A model generated the notes under the pieces. It was not told the DNA's origin, did not search any database, and saw nothing but the letters and a program-made list of their open reading frames with translations. Below, in pieces: positions 42,647-51,667 of a DNA stretch of 64,000 bases. The stretch's first letter is position 1; each line of letters begins with the position of its first letter. Where the stretch lies: NCBI RefSeq assembly GCF_001187905.1, contig NZ_LGIS01000018.1, positions 94,662 to 158,661 of the forward strand, in the 5' to 3' direction. Source of the stretch: Pantoea sp. RIT-PI-b. GTDB taxonomy: Bacteria > Pseudomonadota > Gammaproteobacteria > Enterobacterales > Enterobacteriaceae. Position numbers and translations under genes: made by a program.

Positions 42647-43279
42647 TTAGCGGGTGCCGTAAACGACGATGGTTTTACCGTGTGCGGAGATCAGATTCTG
42701 ATCTTCCAGCATTTTCAGGATACGGCCCACAGTTTCGCGTGAGCAGCCCACGATCTGACCAATCTCCTGACGGGTGATTTTGATTTGCATGCCGTCTGGG
42801 TGAGTCATCGCATCTGGCTGTTTAGCCAGATTAAGCAGCGTTTGCGCAATACGTCCTGTCACATCAAGGAAAGCGAGGTTGCCCACTTTCTCCGATGTCA
42901 CTTGCAGACGACGCGCCATTTGCGACGAAAGTCGCATTAAAATATCCGGGTTTACCTGAATCAGCTGACGGAATTTTTTGTAGGAAATTTCAGCCACTTC
43001 GCAGGCAGACTTCGCACGCACCCAGGCACTACGTTCCTGGCCTTCTTCGAAAAGACCGAGTTCGCCGATAAAATCTCCCTGATTGAGGTAGGAGAGAATC
43101 ATCTCTTTGCCTTCTTCATCTTTAATCAGTACCGCTACGGAACCTTTAACGATGTAGTACAGCGTTTCCGCTTTCTCACCCTGATGGATGAGCGTGCTTT
43201 TGGATGGATATTTGTGAATATGGCAATGGGACAGGAACCATTCGAGTGTAGGGTCTGTTTGCGGTTTGCCGAGAACCAT
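42647..43279 (-). CDS. crp: cAMP receptor protein
   Basis: A 210-residue global regulator that binds cAMP and then TGTGA-N6-TCACA sites. As I recall the E. coli sequence, it matches along the whole length. The cAMP pocket includes [19 protein letters not shown], with Glu and Arg contacting cAMP at about 73 and 83. The C-terminal helix-turn-helix is [20 protein letters not shown] (about 168-187). AGAGGATAA provides the ribosome-binding site. It diverges from yhfA across a 304-bp region, in which E. coli crp autoregulation operates. Confidence 0.99.
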   Translation of the reverse strand: MVLGKPQTDPTLEWFLSHCHIHKYPSKSTLIHQGEKAETLYYIVKGSVAVLIKDEEGKEMILSYLNQGDFIGELGLFEEGQERSAWVRAKSACEVAEISYKKFRQLIQVNPDILMRLSSQMARRLQVTSEKVGNLAFLDVTGRIAQTLLNLAKQPDAMTHPDGMQIKITRQEIGQIVGCSRETVGRILKMLEDQNLISAHGKTIVVYGTR

Positions 43280-43583
43280 TCGCTATTATCCTCTGTTGTA
43301 ATCGTGCCCAAAATACAGGGGGCATTTTTTCCCTGTCAGGCGGTTTAATCGTCGAGCGTTTCCAGTAATGGAAAAATTATTCCGGGTCATTCTTAAGCTA
43401 CGCTTTTGATTCTTCCCGCCTTCGTCTGTAACGACGAAAATATTTTCAGCACTGTTTGTAGCACAGCTTTTGCGAGCTGTCTTGTGTTGTCTCGCTTCAG
43501 CAAACGGGGGAATAGTCTGGATTGCTGTTTATCAGGTGAAAGCGTAATCTGGCGGCAAAACCGCCGCTTCAGGAGAAAGAATC
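43280..43583. promoter_or_regulatory. Divergent promoter region crp/yhfA
   Basis: A gap of 304 bp containing outward promoters for crp (left) and yhfA (right). E. coli uses CRP sites here for autoregulation and a divergent RNA; I could not find a site here that matches the CRP consensus well enough to place it. AGGAGAAAG at 43571-43579 is the yhfA ribosome-binding site. Confidence 0.45.
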
Positions 43584-43988
43584 ATGCAGGCACGAGTGAA
43601 ATGGGTGGAAGGTCTTACCTTTCTCGGAGAATCCTCATCCGGTCATCAGGTATTAATGGACGGTAATTCCGGTGATAAAGCGCCAAGCCCAATGGAGATG
43701 GTGCTCATGGCCGCCGGCGGTTGTAGCGCCATTGATGTGGTGTCGATTCTGCAAAAAGGGCGCAGCGATGTCGCCGATTGCGAAGTCAAACTGACGTCAG
43801 AACGCCGCGAAGAAGCACCACGCATTTTTACCCATATCAACCTGCATTTTATCGTCAGCGGCAAAGCGTTGAGCGACAAAGCTGTAGCGCGCGCGGTTGA
43901 TCTCTCTGCGGAAAAATACTGTTCGGTGGCGATCATGCTGGGCAAGGGCGTGGAAATCACCCACAGCTATGAAGTGATCGAGCTTTAA
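43584..43988 (+). CDS. yhfA: YhfA, OsmC-family protein
   Basis: A 134-residue member of the OsmC/Ohr fold family. The two family cysteines are present: GGCSAIDVVSIL (about residue 48) and EKYCSVAIMLGKG (about 113). OsmC/Ohr proteins reduce organic hydroperoxides, but the YhfA branch has no proven activity. Place beside crp is as in E. coli. A pair of REP-like hairpins follows the stop. Confidence 0.93.
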   Translation: MQARVKWVEGLTFLGESSSGHQVLMDGNSGDKAPSPMEMVLMAAGGCSAIDVVSILQKGRSDVADCEVKLTSERREEAPRIFTHINLHFIVSGKALSDKAVARAVDLSAEKYCSVAIMLGKGVEITHSYEVIEL

Positions 43989-43996
43989 TGCTTCCA

Positions 43997-44060
43997 GGTG
44001 CGCATCAATGCGCACCCTACAAAACGCTATCATTTCGTAGGGTCGCCATTCATGGCGACC
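43997..44060. repeat. Pair of inverted GTAG-headed REP-like hairpins
   Basis: Two near-perfect palindromes, GGTGCGCATCAATGCGCACC (43997-44016) and GGTCGCCATTCATGGCGACC (44041-44060), are joined tail to tail by CCCTAC...GTAGGG. The GTAG tetranucleotide beside a hairpin is the hallmark of REP elements mobilised by RAYT transposases. This is a BIME-like pair between the convergent yhfA and prkB, and may also stabilise or end their mRNAs. Confidence 0.8.
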
Positions 44061-44068
44061 AATGACAC

Positions 44069-44938
44069 TCACTCAATCCGTTTTCCTTCAATTAGTCGCT
44101 GAACCAGCGGTAGCATTATCAGTTCCATCGCCAATCCCATTTTGCCGCCCGGCACCACCAGCGTATTAATGTGGGAAATAAACGATCCCTGAATCATCGC
44201 CAGCAAATAGGGGAAGGCGATACCTTCCAGCCCGCGGAAGTGAATCACTACGAAGCTTTCATCGAGTGACGGAATTTCACGTGCGGCAAACGGGTTTGAG
44301 GTATCAACGGTTGGCACGCGCTGGAAGTTGATATGCGTGCGTGAAAACTGTGGCGTGATGAAGTTGATGTAATCCTCCATCGAACGCACCACCGAATCCA
44401 TCACCGCCTCACGTGAATGGCCGCGCTCGCCGGTGTCGCGCACCAGCTTCTGAATCCACTCAAGGTTAACAATCGGCACCACGCCCACCAGCAGATCGAC
44501 ATGCTCCGCCACATTCTGCTGCTGTGTGACCACGCCGCCGTGTAAGCCTTCATAGAACAGCACATCGGTGTTTTCCGGCAGCGGTTGCCACGGCGTGAAA
44601 GTGCCGGGCACCTGATTCCACGGCACGGCTTCATCGTAGGTGTGCAGATATTTCCGCGATTCGCCCAGGCCGGTTTTACCGTAATGCTTGAACGTCTGCT
44701 CCAGTAAGCCAAAGTCGTTGGCTTCCGGGCCGAAATAGCTGATGTGGCGGCCGAGATCGCGCGCTTTGCGGATCGCCATGTCCATTTCCGGGCGCGTGAA
44801 GCGATGGAAACTGTCGCCCTCTAATTCCGCCGCATGCAGATTAAGCTGCTGGAAAATTTTGCGGAAGGCGAGGCTGGTGGTGGTGGTTCCGGCACCGCTG
44901 GAACCGGTGACGGCAATAATTGGATGCCTGGCTGACAT
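44069..44938 (-). CDS. prkB: Phosphoribulokinase-like protein PrkB
   Basis: A 289-residue P-loop kinase of the PrkA/uridine-kinase-like family. The P-loop is GSSGAGTTTTSLAFRKIF near residue 12, and FYEGLHGGVVTQQQNVAEH is the Walker B/substrate region. E. coli PrkB is annotated by similarity to Calvin-cycle phosphoribulokinase, yet this organism shows no Rubisco here, so the true substrate is unclear. Order prkB-yheU-yheT is as in E. coli. Confidence 0.93.
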   Translation of the reverse strand: MSARHPIIAVTGSSGAGTTTTSLAFRKIFQQLNLHAAELEGDSFHRFTRPEMDMAIRKARDLGRHISYFGPEANDFGLLEQTFKHYGKTGLGESRKYLHTYDEAVPWNQVPGTFTPWQPLPENTDVLFYEGLHGGVVTQQQNVAEHVDLLVGVVPIVNLEWIQKLVRDTGERGHSREAVMDSVVRSMEDYINFITPQFSRTHINFQRVPTVDTSNPFAAREIPSLDESFVVIHFRGLEGIAFPYLLAMIQGSFISHINTLVVPGGKMGLAMELIMLPLVQRLIEGKRIE

Positions 44939-44999
44939 AACAGAGCTCCCTGTGAGGTCCGGCGATGAGCATTGTTACCACGAATTGCGCTTGGGTGCA

Positions 45000-45218
45000 T
45001 CAGCCGCGGAATTCACCCTTCGGCATGATATTGATGGATTCATGCAGTTCTGACCACACTAACACGACGTCGCCGCGCTCTAGCTGACGCCGCACATCGG
45101 CAACTTTTTGCAGCAAACTGCGCTCCTGCTCGCCGTAATCGGTGCCTTCACGTAACACAAAGGTTTCAATCAGATTTTCCAGCGTGTCCGCTTCGAGTTC
45201 TTGCCAGGGAATAATCAC
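45000..45218 (-). CDS. yheU: YheU family protein
   Basis: A 72-residue protein of unknown function, conserved in enterobacteria (UPF0270). Sequence [20 protein letters not shown] and [20 protein letters not shown] match the E. coli homologue. The start is a GTG at 45218-45216, giving the family length; no in-frame ATG is suitable. It starts 3 bp after the yheT stop, so the two are probably translated from one mRNA. Confidence 0.9.
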   Translation of the reverse strand: MIIPWQELEADTLENLIETFVLREGTDYGEQERSLLQKVADVRRQLERGDVVLVWSELHESINIMPKGEFRG

Positions 45219-45220
45219 AA

Positions 45221-46237
45221 TTACACATCCAGATACGTTGAGAGCCAATCGGGTACGCGCTGTTCCAGCCACATTTTTGGTTTAAGCAAGCTGCCGCCGA
45301 CGAAGCCAACGTGGCCACCGTGCTGCGTCAGCTGATACTGCGTGGAGGCTGACAGCTGTTCGGGGCGCGGGATCACGGCATCGGTCATAAAAGGATCGTC
45401 TTGCGCATGGATGATCAATAACGGTTTGCGCACGCCGGTCAGCAGCGGCATGGCGCTAGCACGTTGATAATAGTCGTTCGCGTCAATAAAACCGTGCGCA
45501 CGTGCGGTTATCGCATCATCAAATTCGCGTAAGCGGCGAAAAGCGCGGAGTTGGCTGAGATCGACCGGCAACGTGCCGGGCCAGGCGTGTAATTTACGCG
45601 TGGCGTTCTTCTTCAGCCGCGTCAGCAAATAGTGCTGATAGAAACGCGAGAAGCCGACATCCAGTTTGGTGCTGCACGGCTCGAGCGCCAGCGGTGCTGA
45701 GATGGCGATGGCGGCATCGATGGGCGCATCGTTACCTTGCAATCCCAGCAGGCAGGCCAGCATGTTGCCGCCGAGCGAAACGCCCACCGCAGCAGTCGGC
45801 ACCGTGCCCCATTCACGCTGCAGCCAGTGCAGGAAAAAGGTGGCGTCTTCGGTCTCACCGGAGTGATAGATGCGCTCCAGGCGGTTCGGTTCGCCGCTGC
45901 AGCCGCGGAAGTGCATCACTACCGCCAGCCAGCCACGTGCCTGACACGCCTGCATCAAGCCGTGCGCGTAGGGGCTGCGAAAGCTGCCTTCCAGGCCATG
46001 AAACATCACCATGCGCGGCTTATGACGCGCCTGCGCCGGATCTTCGCTCCACGCTAAATCAACAAAATCGCCGTCCGGCAAGTCAAGACGCTGCCAGTGC
46101 GGACGTAAGGTGACGCGGCGGCGCAGAATGCGCGGTAGCAGCGTTTGCAGGTGCGCGTTAGTGAATCCGCGCAGTGGTTTAAAGCGCTCGCCGCTGGGGC
46201 GATCAAAATAGCTTGGGTAAAGGCTTGTCTGATGCAT
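45221..46237 (-). CDS. yheT: YheT, alpha/beta-hydrolase
   Basis: A 338-residue hydrolase of the ABHD/YheT group. The nucleophile elbow is GVSLGGNML (Ser at about residue 147), with Asp in HAQDDPFM and His in [11 protein letters not shown] completing a catalytic triad. [10 protein letters not shown] and FHGLEGS form the oxyanion area. Substrate is unknown; relatives include esterases. It is upstream of yheU and diverges from the LysE-like gene. Confidence 0.94.
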   Translation of the reverse strand: MHQTSLYPSYFDRPSGERFKPLRGFTNAHLQTLLPRILRRRVTLRPHWQRLDLPDGDFVDLAWSEDPAQARHKPRMVMFHGLEGSFRSPYAHGLMQACQARGWLAVVMHFRGCSGEPNRLERIYHSGETEDATFFLHWLQREWGTVPTAAVGVSLGGNMLACLLGLQGNDAPIDAAIAISAPLALEPCSTKLDVGFSRFYQHYLLTRLKKNATRKLHAWPGTLPVDLSQLRAFRRLREFDDAITARAHGFIDANDYYQRASAMPLLTGVRKPLLIIHAQDDPFMTDAVIPRPEQLSASTQYQLTQHGGHVGFVGGSLLKPKMWLEQRVPDWLSTYLDV

Positions 46238-46297
46238 AAGTCGCTGATAGCTTCGATGGGTTGTTCGCTTTACTGGGTGAGGAGCACCCGAATATAC

Positions 46298-46900
46298 ATG
46301 GAACTGAGTCTTTTTTTATCAATGTTAGGTTTTCTTTGGGTCGCAGCCATCACGCCCGGGCCCAATAATATGTTACTTACCGCCTCTGGTGCTAATTTTG
46401 GCTTCCTGCGCACCATCCCGCTGCTCATTGGTATCATGATTGGTATGCAAGTCATGTTGCTGATGGTGGCATTTGGTATCGGCAGTCTTATCCTGCTTTA
46501 TCCCTCACTACATCTGATCCTGAAGATTGCCGGTAGCCTCTATCTGCTGTGGCTGGCGTGGAAAATCGCTACCGCCGCGTATGAAAAGCTGGAAACCGAC
46601 GATGTCACGGTGAAGCAGATGCCATTCTGGCAAGGCGGTTTGCTGCAGCTGATCAACCCGAAAGCCTGGCTGATGGCGCTCGGTGCTGTGGCCAGCTTCA
46701 GCCTGGCGGGCACGGAATATCTTCATTCGGTAGTGGCGATTAGTCTCGGCATGTTGATGGTGAACGTGGTTTCCGGCGTGATCTGGATGGGCTTTGGCTC
46801 AATGATTGGACGTTTGCTGCGCAGCCCACGCGCATGGAAAATCTTCAATCTGGCGATGGGCTTGCTTACTGCAGCCTGTGTGTTGCTGATCTGGCACTGA
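46298..46900 (+). CDS. LysE/RhtB-family amino-acid exporter
   Basis: A 200-residue inner-membrane protein with six hydrophobic segments and the LysE-family motif AAITPGPNNMLLTASGANFG (residues 17-36) plus LLQLINPKAWLMALGAVA near residue 117. Relatives export amino acids such as cysteine, threonine or homoserine. The substrate here is unknown; closeness to taurine genes suggests a sulfur-containing compound, but this is only inference. The start at 46298 is favoured because the first helix begins there; GAGGAG lies about 15 bp upstream. Absent from this place in E. coli, where yheT and yheS are neighbours. Confidence 0.88.
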   Translation: MELSLFLSMLGFLWVAAITPGPNNMLLTASGANFGFLRTIPLLIGIMIGMQVMLLMVAFGIGSLILLYPSLHLILKIAGSLYLLWLAWKIATAAYEKLETDDVTVKQMPFWQGGLLQLINPKAWLMALGAVASFSLAGTEYLHSVVAISLGMLMVNVVSGVIWMGFGSMIGRLLRSPRAWKIFNLAMGLLTAACVLLIWH

Positions 46901-46901
46901 G

Positions 46902-47882
46902 TTAACTGGAAGCGCGCTCGACGCGCTTCCAGGGCAATACTTCATGCACCATCGCTGAGTTTGGCTGACGAATGCGCTGCAGCAGCAGTTGTACGCTGCG
47001 CGCGCCCATGCGATTCATCGGCTGCTCAATGGTGGTCAGCGGTGGATTCAGGCTGCTGGTAAAGTTAATGCCATCAAATCCTACTACCGCTAAATCTTCC
47101 GGCACGCGCAAACCCGCTTCCAGCGCTGCGTGTATTACGCCCACTGCCAATACATCCGATACCGCAAACACCGCATCGGGCGGTTCTGACTGCGCCAGCA
47201 GTTCGCGCAACGCCGCGCTGCCGGCCTCGCAGGTAATATTCTCGGCGTACGCTACGCTGCCCCAGTTTAGTTCCAGCTGTTCCAGCGCATCGCGATAACC
47301 CTCTTCGCGCTGATGTGAATAGAGGTAGCGCATATCACAGTTGACCAGCGCAATGCGGCGACGGCCTTTGCCCGCCAGATAACGCACGGTTTCAAACGCC
47401 GCTTCTTTATTATCAATCGCCACGCTGGAGGCCTCGATTGACGGATCGTATTCGGCACATTGCACCCAAGGCGCGTCGCCAATCAGCTCCTTCAATTCCT
47501 GCAAACAGCCGGCGGCATCCATGGTGATCACGCCATCCACGACTTTACCGGTGAGGAGCGCAATATAGGCCGCTTCGCGCCGCAGCTGTGATCCTGAGTT
47601 ACACAGCAGAATGTGATAACCCTGCGCTTCAGCTTCTGCCTCAATGCCCTGAACCACGCGCGAGCAGAACGGATTAGTGATGTCAGGAATCAGCACCAGC
47701 AGCATATGGCTTTGAGCAGTACGTAACTGGCGCGCCAGCAAATTGGGTTGATAGTCGCAGATGTCGATCGCCGCCAGCACTTTGGCACGCGTATCCGGAC
47801 GCACACCCGGATTGTGATTCAAAACCCGTGAAACTGTGGCTTTTGACACGCCAGCTAAATGCGCGACTTTCTCAATCGACAT
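46902..47882 (-). CDS. LacI-family transcriptional regulator
   Basis: A 326-residue repressor of the LacI/GalR family. The helix-turn-helix is VAHLAGVSKATVSRVLNHNP (residues 6-25), followed by the hinge and a periplasmic-binding-like effector domain (LVLIPDITNPFCSRVVQGIE, VVGFDGINFTSSLNPPLTTI). It diverges from tauABCD and may control it, or the convergent exporter gene. Known tau control uses Cbl and CysB, LysR-type proteins, so a LacI-type neighbour is unusual. The effector is unknown. Confidence 0.88.
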   Translation of the reverse strand: MSIEKVAHLAGVSKATVSRVLNHNPGVRPDTRAKVLAAIDICDYQPNLLARQLRTAQSHMLLVLIPDITNPFCSRVVQGIEAEAEAQGYHILLCNSGSQLRREAAYIALLTGKVVDGVITMDAAGCLQELKELIGDAPWVQCAEYDPSIEASSVAIDNKEAAFETVRYLAGKGRRRIALVNCDMRYLYSHQREEGYRDALEQLELNWGSVAYAENITCEAGSAALRELLAQSEPPDAVFAVSDVLAVGVIHAALEAGLRVPEDLAVVGFDGINFTSSLNPPLTTIEQPMNRMGARSVQLLLQRIRQPNSAMVHEVLPWKRVERASS

Positions 47883-48116
47883 GGATTTGGGACCGTTAGT
47901 AGAGGGGTGAAAAATGAGAAGTCTATCAATATCACAGTCCTATTGTGAGCGCGTGACATATTTACCGATTTACCGGTTCTTTCCATTTGCACTTTTTGCA
48001 TAGCCTTGCCCAATGTTGATCTAAGAACGGATCGTCATTAGGGATAATTTTTAATTCCTTTATGAAATTACTGCTGCTGGAGAAACTGCCACCACAAAAA
48101 CACATTGGGGTGAACG
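47883..48116. promoter_or_regulatory. Divergent region between the LacI-family gene and tauA
   Basis: A gap of 234 bp holding both outward promoters. A short ACCGGT palindrome (47974-47979) is a possible half of a LacI-type operator, but no longer symmetric site is convincing. Cbl/CysB sites are too degenerate to place by eye. Confidence 0.35.
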
Positions 48117-49097
48117 ATGATGGCAGTGAAAAAAACAATAACGGCAGTCGCAGCGGCTCTGGCCCTGATGGCGTTCCAGGCGCAGGCGGTCAACGTGACC
48201 GTGGCGTATCAAACCTCGGCTGAACCGGCCAAAGTGGCGCAGGCGGATAACACTTTCGCCAAAGAGAGCGGTGCCACCGTGGACTGGCGTAAATTCGATA
48301 GCGGTGCCAGCGTGCTGCGTGCACTGGCGTCGGGCGACGTCCAGATCGGTAATATCGGTTCCAGTCCGCTGGCCGTGGCCGCCACGCAAAAGCTGCCGAT
48401 TGAAGCTTTCCTGCTCGCCTCACAGCTGGGCAACTCTGAAGCGCTGGTGGTGAAGAAAACCATCAAGGACCCTAAAGACCTGATCGGCAAGCGCATCGCC
48501 GTGCCGTTCATCTCTACCACCCATTACAGTTTCCTCGCGGCGCTAAAGCATTGGGGTATTAAACCTTCCCAGGTGACGCTAGTTAACCTGCAGCCACCGG
48601 CGATTATTGCCGCCTGGAAGCGTGGCGATATTGATGGCGCCTACGTGTGGTCTCCGGCAGTGAATGAGCTGGAGAAAGACGGCAATGTGCTGACCGACTC
48701 CTCACAGGTGGGTAAATGGGGCGCGCCGACGCTGGACGTATGGGTCGTGCGTAAAGACTTCGCGCAGCAGCACCCGGAAATCGTCACCGCGTTTGCCCGC
48801 AGCGCCGTAGAAGCACAGCAGGTTTATATCGCCAATCCTGATCAATGGCTGAAGCAGTCAGATAATCTGAGCAAGCTGGCGCGCCTGAGCGGTGTGCCGG
48901 AAGCGGATGTGCCAGTGCTGGTGAAAGGCAACACTTACCTGACGGCGCAACAGCAGGTCGAGCAGCTCGGCAAGCCGGTGAACAAAGCGATTGTTGATAC
49001 CGCAAACTTCCTGAAAGAGCAGGGCAAAGTGCCGGAAGCGGACAACGATTACAGCAGCTTCGTCACCACGCGATTCGTTGCACCCTTAGCGAAATAA
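48117..49097 (+). CDS. tauA: Taurine ABC transporter substrate-binding protein TauA
   Basis: A 326-residue periplasmic protein with a signal peptide ([20 protein letters not shown], cut near AQA). It resembles E. coli Tau[41 protein letters not shown], and the SsuA/TauA-type ligand region with [16 protein letters not shown]. It captures taurine (and perhaps other sulfonates) for TauBC. It is first gene of tauABCD; 11 bp separate it from tauB. Start 48117 or 48120 cannot be distinguished. Confidence 0.95.
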   Translation: MMAVKKTITAVAAALALMAFQAQAVNVTVAYQTSAEPAKVAQADNTFAKESGATVDWRKFDSGASVLRALASGDVQIGNIGSSPLAVAATQKLPIEAFLLASQLGNSEALVVKKTIKDPKDLIGKRIAVPFISTTHYSFLAALKHWGIKPSQVTLVNLQPPAIIAAWKRGDIDGAYVWSPAVNELEKDGNVLTDSSQVGKWGAPTLDVWVVRKDFAQQHPEIVTAFARSAVEAQQVYIANPDQWLKQSDNLSKLARLSGVPEADVPVLVKGNTYLTAQQQVEQLGKPVNKAIVDTANFLKEQGKVPEADNDYSSFVTTRFVAPLAK

Positions 49098-49108
49098 CCG
49101 GAGGCCGT

Positions 49109-49876
49109 ATGCTCAACATCACCAACCTCAATGCGCGTTACGCCGGTCAACCCGCGCTGCAGGACATTAACTTGCAGCTGGGCAGCCGCGATCTGCTGGT
49201 GGTGTTGGGGCCATCCGGCTGTGGCAAAACCACGCTGCTGAACTTAATCGCCGGCTTTCTGCCGCTGGAATCCGGCAGCATCACGCTGGATGGCAAAGCG
49301 GTGCAAGGGCCGGGCGCTGAGCGCGGCGTAGTATTTCAACATGAAGGATTGCTGCCGTGGCGCAACGTGATTGATAACGTTGCGTTCGGTTTGCAACTGG
49401 CGGGCATGGCGAAAGCGGAACGCTATACCATTGCACGTCGTTTAATCCGCAAAGTAGGACTGGAAGGTGCAGAGCAGCGTTTTATCTGGCAGCTCTCTGG
49501 GGGTCAACGTCAGCGCGTGGGCATAGCGCGTGCGCTGGCGGCTGATCCTCAGTTGCTGCTGTTAGATGAGCCGTTTGGCGCGCTGGATGCGTTTACCCGT
49601 GAACAGATGCAAACCCTGCTGTTGACGCTGTGGCGTGATACCGGCAAACAGATTCTGCTGATCACCCATGACATTGAAGAGGCGGTGTTCCTCGCCAGCG
49701 AACTGGTGCTGCTATCGCCGGGGCCGGGCCGCGTAGTCGAACGCCTAAAGCTCGATTTTGGTCAGCGCTATGCCGCCGGAGAACCGTGCCGCAGTATTAA
49801 ATCCGATCCGGCGTTTATTGAACGGCGTGAATATGTACTGAATCAGGTCTTTTCCCAGCGTGAGGCATTTATATGA
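49109..49876 (+). CDS. tauB: Taurine ABC transporter ATPase TauB
   Basis: A 255-residue ABC ATPase with Walker [17 protein letters not shown] (residues 34-49), signature [15 protein letters not shown] (about 130), Walker [13 protein letters not shown] and the H-loop His in [20 protein letters not shown] precedes the ATG. The last 4 bp overlap tauC. It energises taurine import during sulfate shortage. Confidence 0.96.
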   Translation: MLNITNLNARYAGQPALQDINLQLGSRDLLVVLGPSGCGKTTLLNLIAGFLPLESGSITLDGKAVQGPGAERGVVFQHEGLLPWRNVIDNVAFGLQLAGMAKAERYTIARRLIRKVGLEGAEQRFIWQLSGGQRQRVGIARALAADPQLLLLDEPFGALDAFTREQMQTLLLTLWRDTGKQILLITHDIEEAVFLASELVLLSPGPGRVVERLKLDFGQRYAAGEPCRSIKSDPAFIERREYVLNQVFSQREAFI

Positions 49877-50700
49877 GTGCGGTGATTGATGAGAAAACCC
49901 AAACGCGTCGTCGTGGACTGCGCTGGCCGTTCTCCCGCCAGTTCTCACTCAGCTTGCTGAGCGTTGGCTTACTGCTGCTGTTGTGGTGGGGTATCACGGC
50001 GCTGGGCTTAATTGCGCCGCTGTTTTTACCGCCGCCGCAGGTGGTACTGCAAAAGCTGATCTTGATCGCCAGCCCGCAAGGCTTTATGGATGCCACTTTA
50101 TGGCAGCACTTAGCTGCCAGCCTTGCGCGTATGCTGGTCGCGCTATTCTTTGCTGCGCTGATTGGCATTCCGGTTGGCATTGCGATGGGCTTAAGCCCGG
50201 CGATTCGCGGCCTGCTTGATCCCCTCATTGAACTCTACCGCCCGGTGCCACCGCTGGCCTATTTACCGTTGATGGTGATTTGGTTTGGCATCGGCGAAAC
50301 CTCAAAAATTTTACTGATTTATCTGGCGATTTTCGCACCGGTGACTTTATCGACGCTGGCCGGCGTGAAGAATGCGCAGCAGGTGCGGATTCGTGCCGCG
50401 CAGGCGTTAGGCGCCTCGCGCTGGCAGCTACTGCGCTTTGTGATTTTGCCTGGCGCGCTGCCGGAAATTCTCACCGGCTTGCGTATTGGTCTGGGTGTCG
50501 GTTGGTCAACGCTGGTGGCAGCGGAACTGATTGCCGCTACGCGTGGACTGGGCTTTATGGTGCAGTCGGCCGGTGAGTTTCTTGCCACCGACGTCGTGCT
50601 GGCCGGGATCGCCGTCATTGCCCTGATTGCCTTTAGCTTAGAACTGGGTCTGCGCGCCTTGCAGCGCCGACTGACGCCCTGGAATGGAGAACAGCAATGA
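49873..50700 (+). CDS. tauC: Taurine ABC transporter permease TauC
   Basis: A 275-residue inner-membrane permease with about six helices and the EAA loop that contacts TauB ([20 protein letters not shown], about residues 175-194, then [17 protein letters not shown]). It overlaps both tauB and tauD by 4 bp, indicating translational coupling through the operon. Close to E. coli TauC in length and sequence. Confidence 0.96.
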   Translation: MSAVIDEKTQTRRRGLRWPFSRQFSLSLLSVGLLLLLWWGITALGLIAPLFLPPPQVVLQKLILIASPQGFMDATLWQHLAASLARMLVALFFAALIGIPVGIAMGLSPAIRGLLDPLIELYRPVPPLAYLPLMVIWFGIGETSKILLIYLAIFAPVTLSTLAGVKNAQQVRIRAAQALGASRWQLLRFVILPGALPEILTGLRIGLGVGWSTLVAAELIAATRGLGFMVQSAGEFLATDVVLAGIAVIALIAFSLELGLRALQRRLTPWNGEQQ

Positions 50701-51536
50701 ACGAACGTCTTACTTTTACCGCTCTGGGCCCGAATATCGGGGCGCAGGTTAGCGATGTCGATCTCAGCCGTCCGCTGAGCGATGCCCAGTTTGAACAGCT
50801 CTATCATGGCCTGCTGCGCCATCAGGTGCTTTTCCTGCGTAATCAGGTGATTACTCCGGAGCAGCAGCGTGCACTGGCGATTCGCTTTGGCGATCTGCAT
50901 ATTCACCCGGTCTATCCGCATGCGGAAGGTGTGGAGGAGATCATCGTGCTGGATACGCATCAGGACAATCCGCCGGACAACGACAACTGGCACACCGACG
51001 TCACCTTTATTGAAACACCGCCGGCGATTGCCATTCTAGCTTCGAAGCTGCTGCCAGCAAGCGGCGGTGATACTTTGTGGTCAAGCGGAATTGCGGCGTA
51101 TGAGGCGCTGTCCGCGCCGTTTAAACAGCTGTTGAACGGGCTGCAGGCGGAGCACGACTTTAAGAAGTCGTTCCAGGAGTACAAATACCGCAAAACTGAG
51201 GAAGAGCATCAGCGCTGGCAGCAGGCGGTTGCGAAGAATCCGCCGGTGCAGCATCCGGTGATTCGTACGCATCCGGTCAGTGGACGCAAGGCGTTGTTTG
51301 TGAACGAAGGTTTTACCACACGCTTGCTGGGACTGAGCGAGAAAGAGAGCGATGCGATTCTGAACTTCCTGTTCTGGCACACTGCGAAGCCGGAGTTTCA
51401 GGTGCGCTGGCGCTGGCAGGAGAATGATGTGGCGATCTGGGATAACCGCGTAACGCAGCACTATGCGAATGCAGATTATTATCCGGCGCGGCGGGTGATG
51501 CATCGCGCGACGGTGTTGGGGGATAAGCCGGTTTAA
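50697..51536 (+). CDS. tauD: Taurine dioxygenase TauD
   Basis: A 279-residue Fe(II)/2-oxoglutarate dioxygenase that hydroxylates taurine, releasing sulfite and aminoacetaldehyde. The iron facial triad is seen as His99 and Asp101 (NWHTDVTF) and His near residue 255 ([12 protein letters not shown]); the following Arg pair in [10 protein letters not shown] includes the 2-oxoglutarate ligand. It is last in the operon and gives the cell sulfur when sulfate is scarce. A repeat with hairpins lies just downstream. Confidence 0.97.
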   Translation: MNERLTFTALGPNIGAQVSDVDLSRPLSDAQFEQLYHGLLRHQVLFLRNQVITPEQQRALAIRFGDLHIHPVYPHAEGVEEIIVLDTHQDNPPDNDNWHTDVTFIETPPAIAILASKLLPASGGDTLWSSGIAAYEALSAPFKQLLNGLQAEHDFKKSFQEYKYRKTEEEHQRWQQAVAKNPPVQHPVIRTHPVSGRKALFVNEGFTTRLLGLSEKESDAILNFLFWHTAKPEFQVRWRWQENDVAIWDNRVTQHYANADYYPARRVMHRATVLGDKPV

Positions 51537-51542
51537 GGCTGG

Positions 51543-51658
51543 CCCTCACCCTAACCCTCTCCCGCGGGCGGGAGAGGGAATGTTTAGGTGGTGCTCTGTA
51601 TTGAATTTATGCTCGATCGGCTCCCTCTACCGCTTGCGGGAGAGGGCTGGGGTGAGGG
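51543..51658. repeat. Compound inverted repeat with two GC-rich hairpins
   Basis: The outer arms CCCTCACCC (51543-51551) and GGGTGAGGG (51650-51658) enclose two hairpins: 51555-51565 with 51568-51578 (11 bp, 2-nt loop) and 51623-51633 with 51636-51646 (one mismatch). The CCCTCACCCTAACCCTCTCC type is a widespread intergenic repeat in Gammaproteobacteria. It lies between the convergent tauD and yheS, where it could act as a terminator. Confidence 0.85.
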
Positions 51659-51667
51659 CGTCGTACA

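Noticed and set aside
44069..44938. Sign of Calvin-cycle carbon fixation from prkB
   Set aside because: PrkB is a widespread enterobacterial kinase-like protein; no Rubisco gene is in the window, and the annotation is by similarity only.
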